Below are positions 40,901-50,100 of a DNA stretch of 57,595 bases, piece by piece. The position numbers and the translations under genes were made by a program. The notes under the pieces are model-generated. The model was not told the DNA's origin, did no database searches, and saw nothing but the letters and a program-made list of their open reading frames with translations. The first letter of the stretch is position 1. Each line of letters begins with the position of its first letter. The stretch is from IMG/VR virus record IMGVR_UViG_3300037189_024976, positions 1-57,595 of that record. One strand, given 5' to 3'. Source of the stretch: a virus.

Positions 40901-40940
40901 AATTTCAAGCCCCCGTCAGAAATGGCGGGGTCTTGAATTT
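40901..40940 (+). terminator. Terminator hairpin after the tail-tube gene
   Basis: CCCCG (40911-40915) pairs with CGGGG (40926-40930), then one C/T mismatch, then CAAG (40906-40909) with CTTG (40932-40935), then AATT-rich flanks that extend the stem. A T-rich tail follows on the + strand and the A-rich left flank makes it possibly bidirectional. It lies 30 nt after the stop. Confidence 0.85.
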
Positions 40941-40957
40941 GTTTATGCGTATAATAT

Positions 40958-40966
40958 TGGTATAAT
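40958..40966 (+). promoter_or_regulatory. Extended -10 promoter element TGGTATAAT
   Basis: It directly follows the tail-tube terminator. A second TATAAT lies at 40950-40955. The TTG start at 40992 is 25 nt downstream with GGAG (40981-40984) between. It probably restarts transcription for the chaperones and tape measure. Confidence 0.65.
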
Positions 40967-40991
40967 TTACTAGAGGAAAAGGAGCATTAAC

Positions 40992-41324
40992 TTGCCAACA
41001 ACAGTATATGACATTGTAGAAATTGAATTATCAAACGGTGAAACAATCACCTTAAAACCACTGACTATTAAGCAGATGAGAAAGTTTATGGAAATCATTA
41101 ATAGTACAGATACAGAAAAAGCATCAACAGAATATGATATGATGGAAATTTTCATCAAAGCAGCAATAGTCTGTTTAGAAGTATTAAAGCCAGAGTTGGC
41201 TGATAGAGATAAGTTTGAAGAAGTTATAGAAGTTCCAACCATGATGAAGATTCTTGAAATTGCTGGAGGGTTAAAATTTGACGACCCAAACCTTCTGGGA
41301 GCGGCTCTAGCTGGGACGAACTAG
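40992..41324 (+). CDS. Tail assembly chaperone, short form (gpG-like)
   Basis: The start is TTG 40992, with GGAG at 7-nt spacing. The 110-residue protein contains VEIELSNGETITLKPLTIKQ and helical MRKFMEIINSTDTEKASTE, then IFIKAAIVCLEVLKPELADR, the usual pattern of small tail chaperones. It sits between the tail tube and the tape measure. A fraction of ribosomes should shift by -1 at CCCAAAC (41285-41291) to make a longer fusion. Chaperones coat the tape measure during tail assembly and are absent from the virion. The low-expression TTG start is notable. Confidence 0.85.
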   Translation: MPTTVYDIVEIELSNGETITLKPLTIKQMRKFMEIINSTDTEKASTEYDMMEIFIKAAIVCLEVLKPELADRDKFEEVIEVPTMMKILEIAGGLKFDDPNLLGAALAGTN

Positions 41325-41335
41325 ACCTACGCTCC
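41285..41335 (+). other. Programmed -1 ribosomal frameshift signal
   Basis: The heptamer C CCA AAC (41285-41291) is in the correct frame of the short chaperone and fits X XXY YYZ. Six nt downstream a hairpin starts: GGAGCG (41298-41303) pairs with CGCTCC (41330-41335), enclosing TCTAG (41306-41310) paired with CTAGA (41321-41325). The -1 frame is open from 41282 to 41614. Confidence 0.88.
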
Positions 41336-41614
41336 TTAGAGTCTGAAATTTTCTTGCTCGGTCATTGGAAAAACTTTGATGAGTTAGAAAGTAATCTTTC
41401 TCTAGATGAACTTATGGCACTCATAGAGTTCACTAGAAAAAAAGATTATGATGATAAGATGTTTCTTGCAAAAATGAACGGCTTAGATGTTGATGATCAA
41501 GAATCTGAAACCGTTGAAAGAACTAGCGATATTCTTGTTAATCAAGGTTACGCTGCTCAGCAAGAAGGATTCGGTATCAATGAAGGCCTAGGCTACATTG
41601 AATTGGGGGGATGA
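41291..41614 (+). CDS. Tail assembly chaperone, frameshift extension (gpT-like part of gpGT)
   Basis: This part is read after a -1 shift at 41285-41291 and gives a fusion of about 207 residues: 100 from the first frame and 107 from here. It begins PSGSGSSWDELDLRSLESEI and continues with LLGHWKNFDELESNLSLDEL, LIEFTRKKDYDDKMFL and an acidic, Gln/Gly-rich end. The join point lies just after a stop in the -1 frame (41279-41281), so the extension cannot start much earlier. An independent TTG start at 41354 lacks a good ribosome-binding site. The layout matches lambda gpG/gpGT and many siphophages. Confidence 0.85.
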   Translation, partial: PSGSGSSWDELDLRSLESEIFLLGHWKNFDELESNLSLDELMALIEFTRKKDYDDKMFLAKMNGLDVDDQESETVERTSDILVNQGYAAQQEGFGINEGLGYIELGG

Positions 41615-41617
41615 TGA

Positions 41618-44600
41618 ATGGCTAAAATAGAACTTAATATAGTTGCCCTTGGCGATTTTAAATCCGTTAATACAGAAATAGGCAAGTTAAAAGCTCAAGT
41701 TGATCTTTTAAATAAAAGCCTTGCAGGTATTGGATTAAGTTCTAATAACAACCTTTCAAAACAGTTAAAAGAAGCAAATGATGCATTTAAAGCAACAATG
41801 CTTTCCACTGGACAATTTACTGCCAATACAGTAAAGCTTACTGCAGAAACAGATAAATTTGGACAGTCTCTTGTAACTGGTAAATTAAAGCTCACCGAGT
41901 ACTTTAGTATAATTAAGAATGGAACATCTAACGCATCCGCACAGATGCGGGCACTTGCGTTAGAACAAACAAAGTTACAAAATTCCATAGTTCAATCAGA
42001 CCCTACAAAACAAGGGGTCATGTCTGTATATACTCCTACCAAGATTAATCAAGTAGCTAATGCTACAAAAATTGCTGCAAATATGCAGAACATATATAAT
42101 CTTGCAGTTGACAAAGGAACACAATCTTTAATTAACTGGGGTAAAAATACTCAGTGGGCGGGTCGTCAATTAACAGTTGGTATGACAGTACCCCTTACAA
42201 TATTTGGTAATACAGCGATGCAGACATTCCAACAAGTAAATGATGAACTTGTTAGACTTCAAAAAGTTTATGGAACAGGATTATCTCAGCCAACACAAGC
42301 AGTTCTTGATTCAATTAAGTCACAGGTTCTCGGCCTATCTAGAGAGCTTGCATCAAGTATGGGTATAGCAGCAAAAGATACTGCAGCAATGGCTGCCGAT
42401 TTAGCTGCAACAGGTAAAACTGGAAACGATCTTATTGTAGCAACAAGAGAAGCAATGCGTCTTTCTAAGTTAGGTGAGCTTGATACACAAGCTGCAATGA
42501 AAGCAACTGTGTCATTACAAAATGTCTATAAGCTGAGCACACAGGATCTATCTGGTGCAGTTAACTTCCTTAACGCAGTTGAAAACCAAACATCAACAAG
42601 TCTTCAAGATTTAGTTGATGGTATTCCTCGTGTAGGTCCAATTGTTAAACAGTTAGGCGGGTCATTTAAAGATACTGCTGTAATGATGGTGGCTATGAAA
42701 GAAGCTGGAATTCCAGCAGCTCAATCAGCTAACGCAATTAAATCTGCTATAGCATCTTTAATCAACCCAACAAAAGCAGCAAGGGACGCCTTCGCTGCTT
42801 ATAATATTGATCTTGGAAGCATTTCAACAAAGACCAAGGGTAATCCAGTAGAAATGATTATGATGCTTCAACAAGCATTAAAGGGATTAGCCCCACTAGC
42901 ACAAGCACAATTAATTGAAAAGCTTTTTGGTAAGTTTCAGGAAGCAAGAATTCAAGCACTTATTACAAACTTAGGTGCAGTAAACAGTCAAACAAAAACT
43001 GCTTTTGATCTTATGAGTGCAAGCGATAGTCAACTTTCTAGTATTGCTTCTTCTGAAATGAAAATTGCTACCGAGTCTACAACGGGTAGATTTAAAAGAG
43101 CTGTAGAAACAGTCAAAGCAGATTTAATTCCGCTAGGTCAAAAAGTAATGGAAATTGCAACTAGTCTTTTAAATTTTGGAAATAGTGTTGCACATGTATT
43201 TAGTGGATTGCCAGGACCAGTAAAAACTGTGTTAGGCATTATTGCAGGCGGTATAGCACTATCTGGACCAGTCATTATGTTTACTGGTGTGCTTGCAAAC
43301 TTTGTAGGATATTTGCTCAAAGGTCTTTTTGCCATGAAAGATCTTTTAAATGGTACAAAAACATTTGGCCAATTATTTACTCCAGAGATGATTGCTTCTC
43401 AAAATGCAGCAGAACTGTTTAGCAAAAAAATGCTTACAGATGCAGAGTCTACAGCCATATTAAATTCTGCTGTAAGAACTTTAACCATGAATATTGAAGC
43501 AATGTCAGTAGCAATGAATACTGCAAGTACAACTTCATTTATTGAAAGAGCTGCGTTATCAATTCCATTTAAGGCTCCAAAAATGGCAACAGGTGGATGG
43601 GTTCCAGGAAATCCTTCTGAAGGAGATGCTTATCCTGCTATGTTAATGGGCGGGGAAGCAGTTATTCCTACAGTTGTAGCAAAACAATATGCACCATTTA
43701 TTAATGGAATGTTAAATGGTAATTTGCCAGGTTATGAAGATGGTACTGAAAAAACTGTGTTAGGTCACATGCGTTCAAACTTTAAGTCAGGCGATAAAAT
43801 TTATGATGAATTTATGGCAAACAACCCAGACATAGCCAGATTCAAAGAAAATGTTGAAGGTGCAGAAGTTAGAATTATGTCTAACCTTACTGCAAGAATG
43901 CCACATTCGCTTAATGCAAAGTTAAGAGATAGCAGTGCAACAGAGGAAGACATTAGAACTGGATTAACACATCCGCTTGCATTTGGAGAAGCAGCAGGTA
44001 AAGGTGGTTTAACCGAACAAGAACTTCAGGATCCAGCAACTAGAAAAGCTTTAACAGATTTGCAAAATCAAGTAAGAAGAAGAGCACAGGCGTTAGCAAG
44101 AATCTCTGGACCATTGGGTGATGAAGAAATGGATCAGGTAACAAGAGACGTTATACAACGTTTTAAAAAACTTGGAGGAGCATCTGCAAGGGTTGCCGAA
44201 ACTTTAGATAAAGCAGGTTCGACTTTTGGTGGTAGCAGAGTATTTCTTGAAAAAGAAAGAATGCAAGCAGAAATTGAAAAGGGTACTGTAAGAAGAAGAG
44301 CTGGCACAAGAAGCAGTTATGAGACTTATGGTCAGCTCATGTACGGTGATGCACAAGTTGGAGAATATGGCGGGTCAGATCCAAATAGAATTAAAGATAG
44401 AAATAAAAATGCCTATGCTTCAACAAATCCAAAGTATAAATCAGCATTAAATAAAGCAAGAGAAGAAGAGTTAGGTATTGCTTTAGATCAAGCATCTCAG
44501 TCTCAATCTCCATCAAGAGCAACAAAACGTGCAGCTAAAAATATGGTTGATGGTGCAATAGAAGGAATTAAAGAAGGAAAGCCTAGAGTTAAAAATGCTG

Positions 44601-46618
44601 CAAACATAGCATTTGAAGAAGCTTTACTTGCTTCAAATGCGGGACCAGTTGCATCTGGAATGGATGAAACAGCACTTGCAACAGAAACAACGCCAGGTCT
44701 AGCAGCAACACAGTCTGGAAGATTTGCAAAAATTAGAGCAGCAAGAATGAGAGTAAGATCGAAACTTCCTGGATTTATGACTGGAAGATTTAGCGGATTA
44801 GGAATGGGTATTGGTTTACAAATTGCTTCACAATTTGCTGGACCAATGATTGATAAACTTCCAGGTGGAAATATTGCTAATGATGCAATTCAAGGTGCAA
44901 GCTTTGGTTCGTTCCTAGGACCAGAAGGTGCTTTAGTTGGTGCAGCATTTGGAGGTCTATTTGGCGGAATCAAAAAGCTTATGGACATGGAAAAAATGCA
45001 TGCTGCAAATGCTCAAGCAACATTTAAATCAAGTTCAGATGCAGCACAAATGTTTAATGGAGTAGTACAAGACACAACAACCCCAGTAATTAATCTAGAT
45101 AAAATTACTGCTGCAGCACTTCCAAAAATGGATGCAATTAAATCTCAAGCAAAGAATTTTTCTGATGCTATAGCAAAGCTTCCAAAAGATAATGCTATGT
45201 CTTTAATATTTGATCAAATGAAAAATACAAGTGATAGCAAAGCTGCAGCAATTGCTAAAGCATTTGCAGACACACAGGTAGCTGTAGGTAACTTAGATCC
45301 AACAAAAGCACAGCAAATGATTGATCTTTATCTAGCTTCGACAGGACACGCAAGTGCCGTTGGAACCCCAACAGCAACAGGAGCAACTTCAGTTAAGTCT
45401 GCAACTGCAGCAGCAATTAAAAATGCACAAGGTAAAACAGGTTTGTCTTATAGAGAACAGCAAGCTCTTCAGATACAACAATCAATATTGAATGATCCTG
45501 CTTATGCAGGTACTGCACATACTATTGCAGAAAATAATATAAAAGCATTACAATCAAAAGCAGCCGTAGGAAATCAACAACAACTTGGCAAAACATTAAA
45601 AGAAATTGTTAATCCTATGGAAAAAGCATCTATTAGTGCTAAGGATTATGCAGATAAAATTGCAGCAATTACAGAAAACACTGTTGTAAATAAAAATGGA
45701 CTTGCTGCATATGCTTCTGCCTTAACAAGTAAAGCAGAAGCACCAACAAAAAATGCAGCACTTCAGCTTGCTGGATTAAATATAAATCTTGCAGATGGAA
45801 TTAAATATTTAACTCTTTATACAGCAACAAAAGGAAATTCTCCAATACTTGCTCAAATCATGAAAGATGCAAAAGATCCAAATGGTGCAGCAAAACTTGC
45901 TGCAGATATGAAATTGTTAAATGATGAAATTAATAAGCTATTGGGCAAAAAACCCGACAGCAACGGAAGTAACTCTGGAAATGGAAAACAAAATCCTGAT
46001 CCATATGCAAGTGCTACGGTATTCTCTGGAACCACAGCTCAAAAAGCTTTAAAGAAACTTCTTGAAGCAAGAGTTAAAGATGAAAACGTTGTCCTTAAAG
46101 GACTTAATGATCAACTTAAAAACTACAAAGAACAAGTTGCTGAAGCAAAGCGTTTGTCTGATTATGAACAACAAAGATTTAGTTTGCTACAAGATCAAAA
46201 AACAGCCCTGATGTCTGGAAATTATTTAGGTGCTGCAGAATTTAAACAAGCATCTACTGCTTTAACAGTTGATTTTAACGCAGGAACTAAAGAATACAAG
46301 ATGCAAAAAGCAATTGATAAAGTACAAACCCAAGGTGACAGGTTTGCCATAGCACTTGCAGACCTTAATGATGCAATAGCTAACGGTTCAAAAAAGATTG
46401 ATGCTTCAATTTCAAAAATTGCTGGAGAAAAAAGAATTGCAGCGGATGCAACAGGAACTGGTACAATTAGTGTGCAGAATAATATTACAATTAGCAGTCT
46501 TGAAAGTCCTCAACAAATTGCAACAGCAGTTGCAAAGCAAGCACAAGCTGGCACTATATCAGGAATTCATGCAGCTAAAAAACAAACTAATGGAAAAACA
46601 GTGGCGGTGGCTAGATGA
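41618..46618 (+). CDS. Tape measure protein
   Basis: The 1666-residue protein is the longest in the window and follows the frameshifted chaperones. Its N-terminal third is rich in Ala, Gln, Lys and Thr helices, with LVDGIPRVGPIVKQLGGSFK typical of the phage tape-measure core domain. A hydrophobic stretch spans residues about 531-575 (GPVKTVLGIIAGGIALSGPV onwards). GGWVPGNPSEGDAYPAMLMG with GEAVIP (about 658-685) is a recurrent tape-measure motif. A second Gly/hydrophobic region is at about 1048-1110, and the C-terminus is coiled coil (about 1470-1600). No lysozyme or peptidase signature was seen. At about 0.15 nm per residue the tail would be near 250 nm. Confidence 0.95.
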   Translation: MAKIELNIVALGDFKSVNTEIGKLKAQVDLLNKSLAGIGLSSNNNLSKQLKEANDAFKATMLSTGQFTANTVKLTAETDKFGQSLVTGKLKLTEYFSIIKNGTSNASAQMRALALEQTKLQNSIVQSDPTKQGVMSVYTPTKINQVANATKIAANMQNIYNLAVDKGTQSLINWGKNTQWAGRQLTVGMTVPLTIFGNTAMQTFQQVNDELVRLQKVYGTGLSQPTQAVLDSIKSQVLGLSRELASSMGIAAKDTAAMAADLAATGKTGNDLIVATREAMRLSKLGELDTQAAMKATVSLQNVYKLSTQDLSGAVNFLNAVENQTSTSLQDLVDGIPRVGPIVKQLGGSFKDTAVMMVAMKEAGIPAAQSANAIKSAIASLINPTKAARDAFAAYNIDLGSISTKTKGNPVEMIMMLQQALKGLAPLAQAQLIEKLFGKFQEARIQALITNLGAVNSQTKTAFDLMSASDSQLSSIASSEMKIATESTTGRFKRAVETVKADLIPLGQKVMEIATSLLNFGNSVAHVFSGLPGPVKTVLGIIAGGIALSGPVIMFTGVLANFVGYLLKGLFAMKDLLNGTKTFGQLFTPEMIASQNAAELFSKKMLTDAESTAILNSAVRTLTMNIEAMSVAMNTASTTSFIERAALSIPFKAPKMATGGWVPGNPSEGDAYPAMLMGGEAVIPTVVAKQYAPFINGMLNGNLPGYEDGTEKTVLGHMRSNFKSGDKIYDEFMANNPDIARFKENVEGAEVRIMSNLTARMPHSLNAKLRDSSATEEDIRTGLTHPLAFGEAAGKGGLTEQELQDPATRKALTDLQNQVRRRAQALARISGPLGDEEMDQVTRDVIQRFKKLGGASARVAETLDKAGSTFGGSRVFLEKERMQAEIEKGTVRRRAGTRSSYETYGQLMYGDAQVGEYGGSDPNRIKDRNKNAYASTNPKYKSALNKAREEELGIALDQASQSQSPSRATKRAAKNMVDGAIEGIKEGKPRVKNAANIAFEEALLASNAGPVASGMDETALATETTPGLAATQSGRFAKIRAARMRVRSKLPGFMTGRFSGLGMGIGLQIASQFAGPMIDKLPGGNIANDAIQGASFGSFLGPEGALVGAAFGGLFGGIKKLMDMEKMHAANAQATFKSSSDAAQMFNGVVQDTTTPVINLDKITAAALPKMDAIKSQAKNFSDAIAKLPKDNAMSLIFDQMKNTSDSKAAAIAKAFADTQVAVGNLDPTKAQQMIDLYLASTGHASAVGTPTATGATSVKSATAAAIKNAQGKTGLSYREQQALQIQQSILNDPAYAGTAHTIAENNIKALQSKAAVGNQQQLGKTLKEIVNPMEKASISAKDYADKIAAITENTVVNKNGLAAYASALTSKAEAPTKNAALQLAGLNINLADGIKYLTLYTATKGNSPILAQIMKDAKDPNGAAKLAADMKLLNDEINKLLGKKPDSNGSNSGNGKQNPDPYASATVFSGTTAQKALKKLLEARVKDENVVLKGLNDQLKNYKEQVAEAKRLSDYEQQRFSLLQDQKTALMSGNYLGAAEFKQASTALTVDFNAGTKEYKMQKAIDKVQTQGDRFAIALADLNDAIANGSKKIDASISKIAGEKRIAADATGTGTISVQNNITISSLESPQQIATAVAKQAQAGTISGIHAAKKQTNGKTVAVAR

Positions 46619-47112
46619 CATATCAAATTCCTCAAGGAGTTCAAGTATCATTAGATTATAACTCATCAACTGGGTCGGGAACTTGGTACAAGCTTTCTGA
46701 TCATAATCGTCAACCAATTAACATTACATATAACCTTATTGAAGCAACAGATAGAATGGCTAACGGAACACTTCGCAAGTATATAGTTGCAAGAAAATTT
46801 GTTATTACAGCCGATTGGAAAGATTTTCCAACACTTGATTCTAATTTAGTTGATTATTCTTCTGGATCTAAAGCTGGAGCATGGATTAAAGCTTTTTATG
46901 AGGGTAATGCTTTTCAACCAGTATACTTAAAGCTTATATTTGCACAACAAGGTGCTGTTAAAAATAGTGTGCCAGATGGAAACTATGTTGATTCTAAGGC
47001 AACTAATGGTCAAATATTTGTTGCTTACATGACCACATTTACATATAATATTACAAAAAGAAGAAATGGTTACGATTACGTAGACCTTAAAATAGAATTT
47101 ACGGAGATTTAA
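46615..47112 (+). CDS. Distal tail-like protein
   Basis: The ATG overlaps the tape-measure stop as ATGA. The 165-residue protein is beta-rich: GVQVSLDYNSSTGSGTWYKL, PINITYNLIEATDRMANGTL, KYIVARKFVITADWKDFPTL, FTYNITKRRNGYDYVDLKIE. Its size and position right after the tape measure fit a tube-fold distal or tip protein that starts tube assembly. No long C-terminal galectin-like domain is present, so it is shorter than SPP1-type Dit. The next gene overlaps as TAATG. Confidence 0.65.
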   Translation: MTYQIPQGVQVSLDYNSSTGSGTWYKLSDHNRQPINITYNLIEATDRMANGTLRKYIVARKFVITADWKDFPTLDSNLVDYSSGSKAGAWIKAFYEGNAFQPVYLKLIFAQQGAVKNSVPDGNYVDSKATNGQIFVAYMTTFTYNITKRRNGYDYVDLKIEFTEI

Positions 47113-50100
47113 TGTTATCGGTAACAGACGTAACTTCGGATATATTTTTAAATTCCAGTGCTGTTGAGCTTCAACCAGTTGTTTCTGCTGAATGGAATCA
47201 AAACTTGTTTAACCCGCCATATATAACAACGGCGGGAGACGGAACAAAAGAAGCAGTATCACCTAATGGTAGCAATATAACTAACGTTGGAAATGATTCT
47301 ACACTTCCAGGATTTACTGTTAAAAGCTTTCCCCTTACATCAGGGTCTGGAAGCGTAAGTTATAGCGTAACAACTTCAGGTGGATCAGCATACAAAATTG
47401 TAACTTTTGTAAAAACCAACAATGCTTTTCCAATAATATTTACAGCATATGCAAAAGGAACAAGCACCCAATATGGATCCACATCTCAAGAAGCAAACTC
47501 ATATGGCTGGACTAAATTAGAAACATATATTGGTGGCCAGAATTCATCTGATACTATGACTTCTTTTACTTATACACTTTCTGTAAATTCTGTAGATTCA
47601 GATACAAATACTACAATAGCATACTTTTCTGTTCCAGAGGTATATAGAACAACTCATTTTGATTACCAATACAATTCTTATTGGCCAACAGATACAGCGT
47701 TTACTTATTTTAGACCAGGGGAATCATACGTAGGGTCTGGAAATGCACAATGTACTTTTCCTTCAAATTATAGAAAAGTAACATCTCCAATACTAAATAA
47801 CTATACAGGTAAAACATATTCTCCAATCAGCTCTATTATTCAAACACCAAGCTTTACTATGGCATCTGCTCCAGTTCCTTTATACAAAAATGCTTTGCCA
47901 AACGATATGGCAACTTATAAATATTTTGTATCTTCCGCATCAACAAAAAGCATAGCTGCTATGTATGCTCAAAATATTAATAGCAATAAAATTGTTATAA
48001 AGTTTAATACATTAATGACTGTTCCAACAATCAATCTTTATATTGATGGATCTATTGTAACCGTAGACGGAAGTACTTCTATAACCCCTCCAAATAATTC
48101 AGAGAGCGTAGATACGGGAACTATTGTATTATATTGGACAGGAACCGCTTGGACAAAAACTAAATGGTCAGTAATGCCACAGTTTGATTCTACTGGGATA
48201 CTTACTAAATATACATCTTTTAAAAAAATCTCTGTAACTCAAATTAGTCAAACTACTAAATCAGATTTCAGTTCTTATACAAATTCAAATTTTGTAAACG
48301 ATCTTGGAAGAATGCAATTAATTGAGGTATCTCCAAGATTAGAAATTGATTTAACAAATTTTGTAAAAAATGTTTCAATAAATAAATCTCTTGATAGTAA
48401 AAACAACTTTGTTCCAATTTCTTCTGTCAACGCAGATGACGCAACAATTAATTTATCAGCAATACCAATTGCATTAAATAATGGATTTGTTCCAATTTTC
48501 TCCAGCCAAAGCAATTTATCTACAAATGTTTTATCAAATATGTTAAGAAAAAATATTAAATTTTATATTAATTTTAATATTAAATCTTATTTTAATTTAA
48601 GTACAAATTCATTTACAACTTTAAATTCTGGTAATGGAAGATATATACCTGGTGGAGTATTTTATTCAGATAGCTGGGATGAAACAGATATCAAAGATGT
48701 CAGAATAGTTGCTTATGATATAACAAGATATTTGCAAACAACTGCTGTTTCAGATTATGTTGCAAATCTTAAGCCAGTATTTGACGTAATAACAAACATC
48801 CTTGATCTATCAGGATTTACTGATTACGATGTAGATTCTTTATATCAAGTTTGTAATGACAAAACAACGCCCCTTGATCTTGCTTATTTTTACACTAATA
48901 GTCGAGACACAACAATCATAGATACCCTAGCTCAAATATTTTTGGCCTATCAAATCGGTGCCTACATTAATGAATACGGAGTTATGACATTTAAAAGCTT
49001 GTCTCAAATTTTAAATTCTAATAATTCTGTAATGACTATATCAGATTCAAGCATATTAGAAGGTGGCTATAGCGTAAACAATAAAGCAAAGCCAGGTAAA
49101 TTATCTTTAAGATATGAAATGCCAAAAATTAAACAATCAGCAGCATTGCAAAATGCACAAGATCCATCAATTAAAAATTCTCCATCTTTTGTTTACACTA
49201 CATCGAATGACGTTGCTTGGTCTCAAGAAACAACAGATTCTGTAGGATTTAATTATCTTTATGATGATATGCTTGAAAAAGATAATTTTTATACAATTAA
49301 TAAAAATGATTTCTTAGACCTATTCCATACATTTACTTTAAACAATAACGGTTATGCAATGATTGAAGATGAACTTGTTTCTTTTGTTTATAAAGAGTAT
49401 ACAATATCAAACACTTCTGGATCTACTACTGTATCTGTAAAAAATGATATTGAGCTTTCTGCAGAAGTTAATAGATTTATTAAAAAATATTCAACAGGAT
49501 TGGTTATTTCGGACGGGTCAACAAAAGGTGACTATAACGTAGTTGTTACCCCGACTGGAAGAATAACTAATGTTAAAAGAGGGCTGTTTGGAACAGCTCC
49601 AAAAGATCACACAATTATAACCAGTCTTTCTGATAAAGGACTATTAGAAGCAGCTTTAGATATAACAAACTTTAATAATATCAGCATGGCAACTGGAACA
49701 TCAAATACTAGCTTAACAAATAATCAGGTTGATGCACCAAATCTTCCAAATGTAGAAAAGATTGCAATATCATCTACATCAACTAAAAAATGTTTAATTT
49801 ATCCTTCTCAAAAAGACAAAAATTACAAAACACATTTAGTTAAATTTGATATACCAACAGACAACGTAGGTTCTACTGGTTTGTTTTTTAATAATAATGG
49901 TTCTTCTCCAGAAGGATCTTATTTTGTTGAATTAGTTAAATCTGAATATTTAAACCCGTTAACATTGCAATCGTATAGTATTAAAAAATATACTTATACA
50001 ATTGAAATTTCAACCATTACAAGTGCAGCAAAAAGACTAATAGCCTGGTCAGATGTTACAGGCATAGTAAATAATGTAATGGCTAATCTACAAAAAGTTT

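Noticed and set aside
41354-41614. Independent gene starting at TTG 41354
   Set aside because: It lacks a ribosome-binding site, while the frame is open upstream to a good slippery site. The frameshift reading explains it better.
41618-46618. Lysozyme or peptidase domain within the tape measure
   Set aside because: I saw no catalytic signature (no GxxP-type lysozyme motif, no HxxxD/LytM motif) in the protein.
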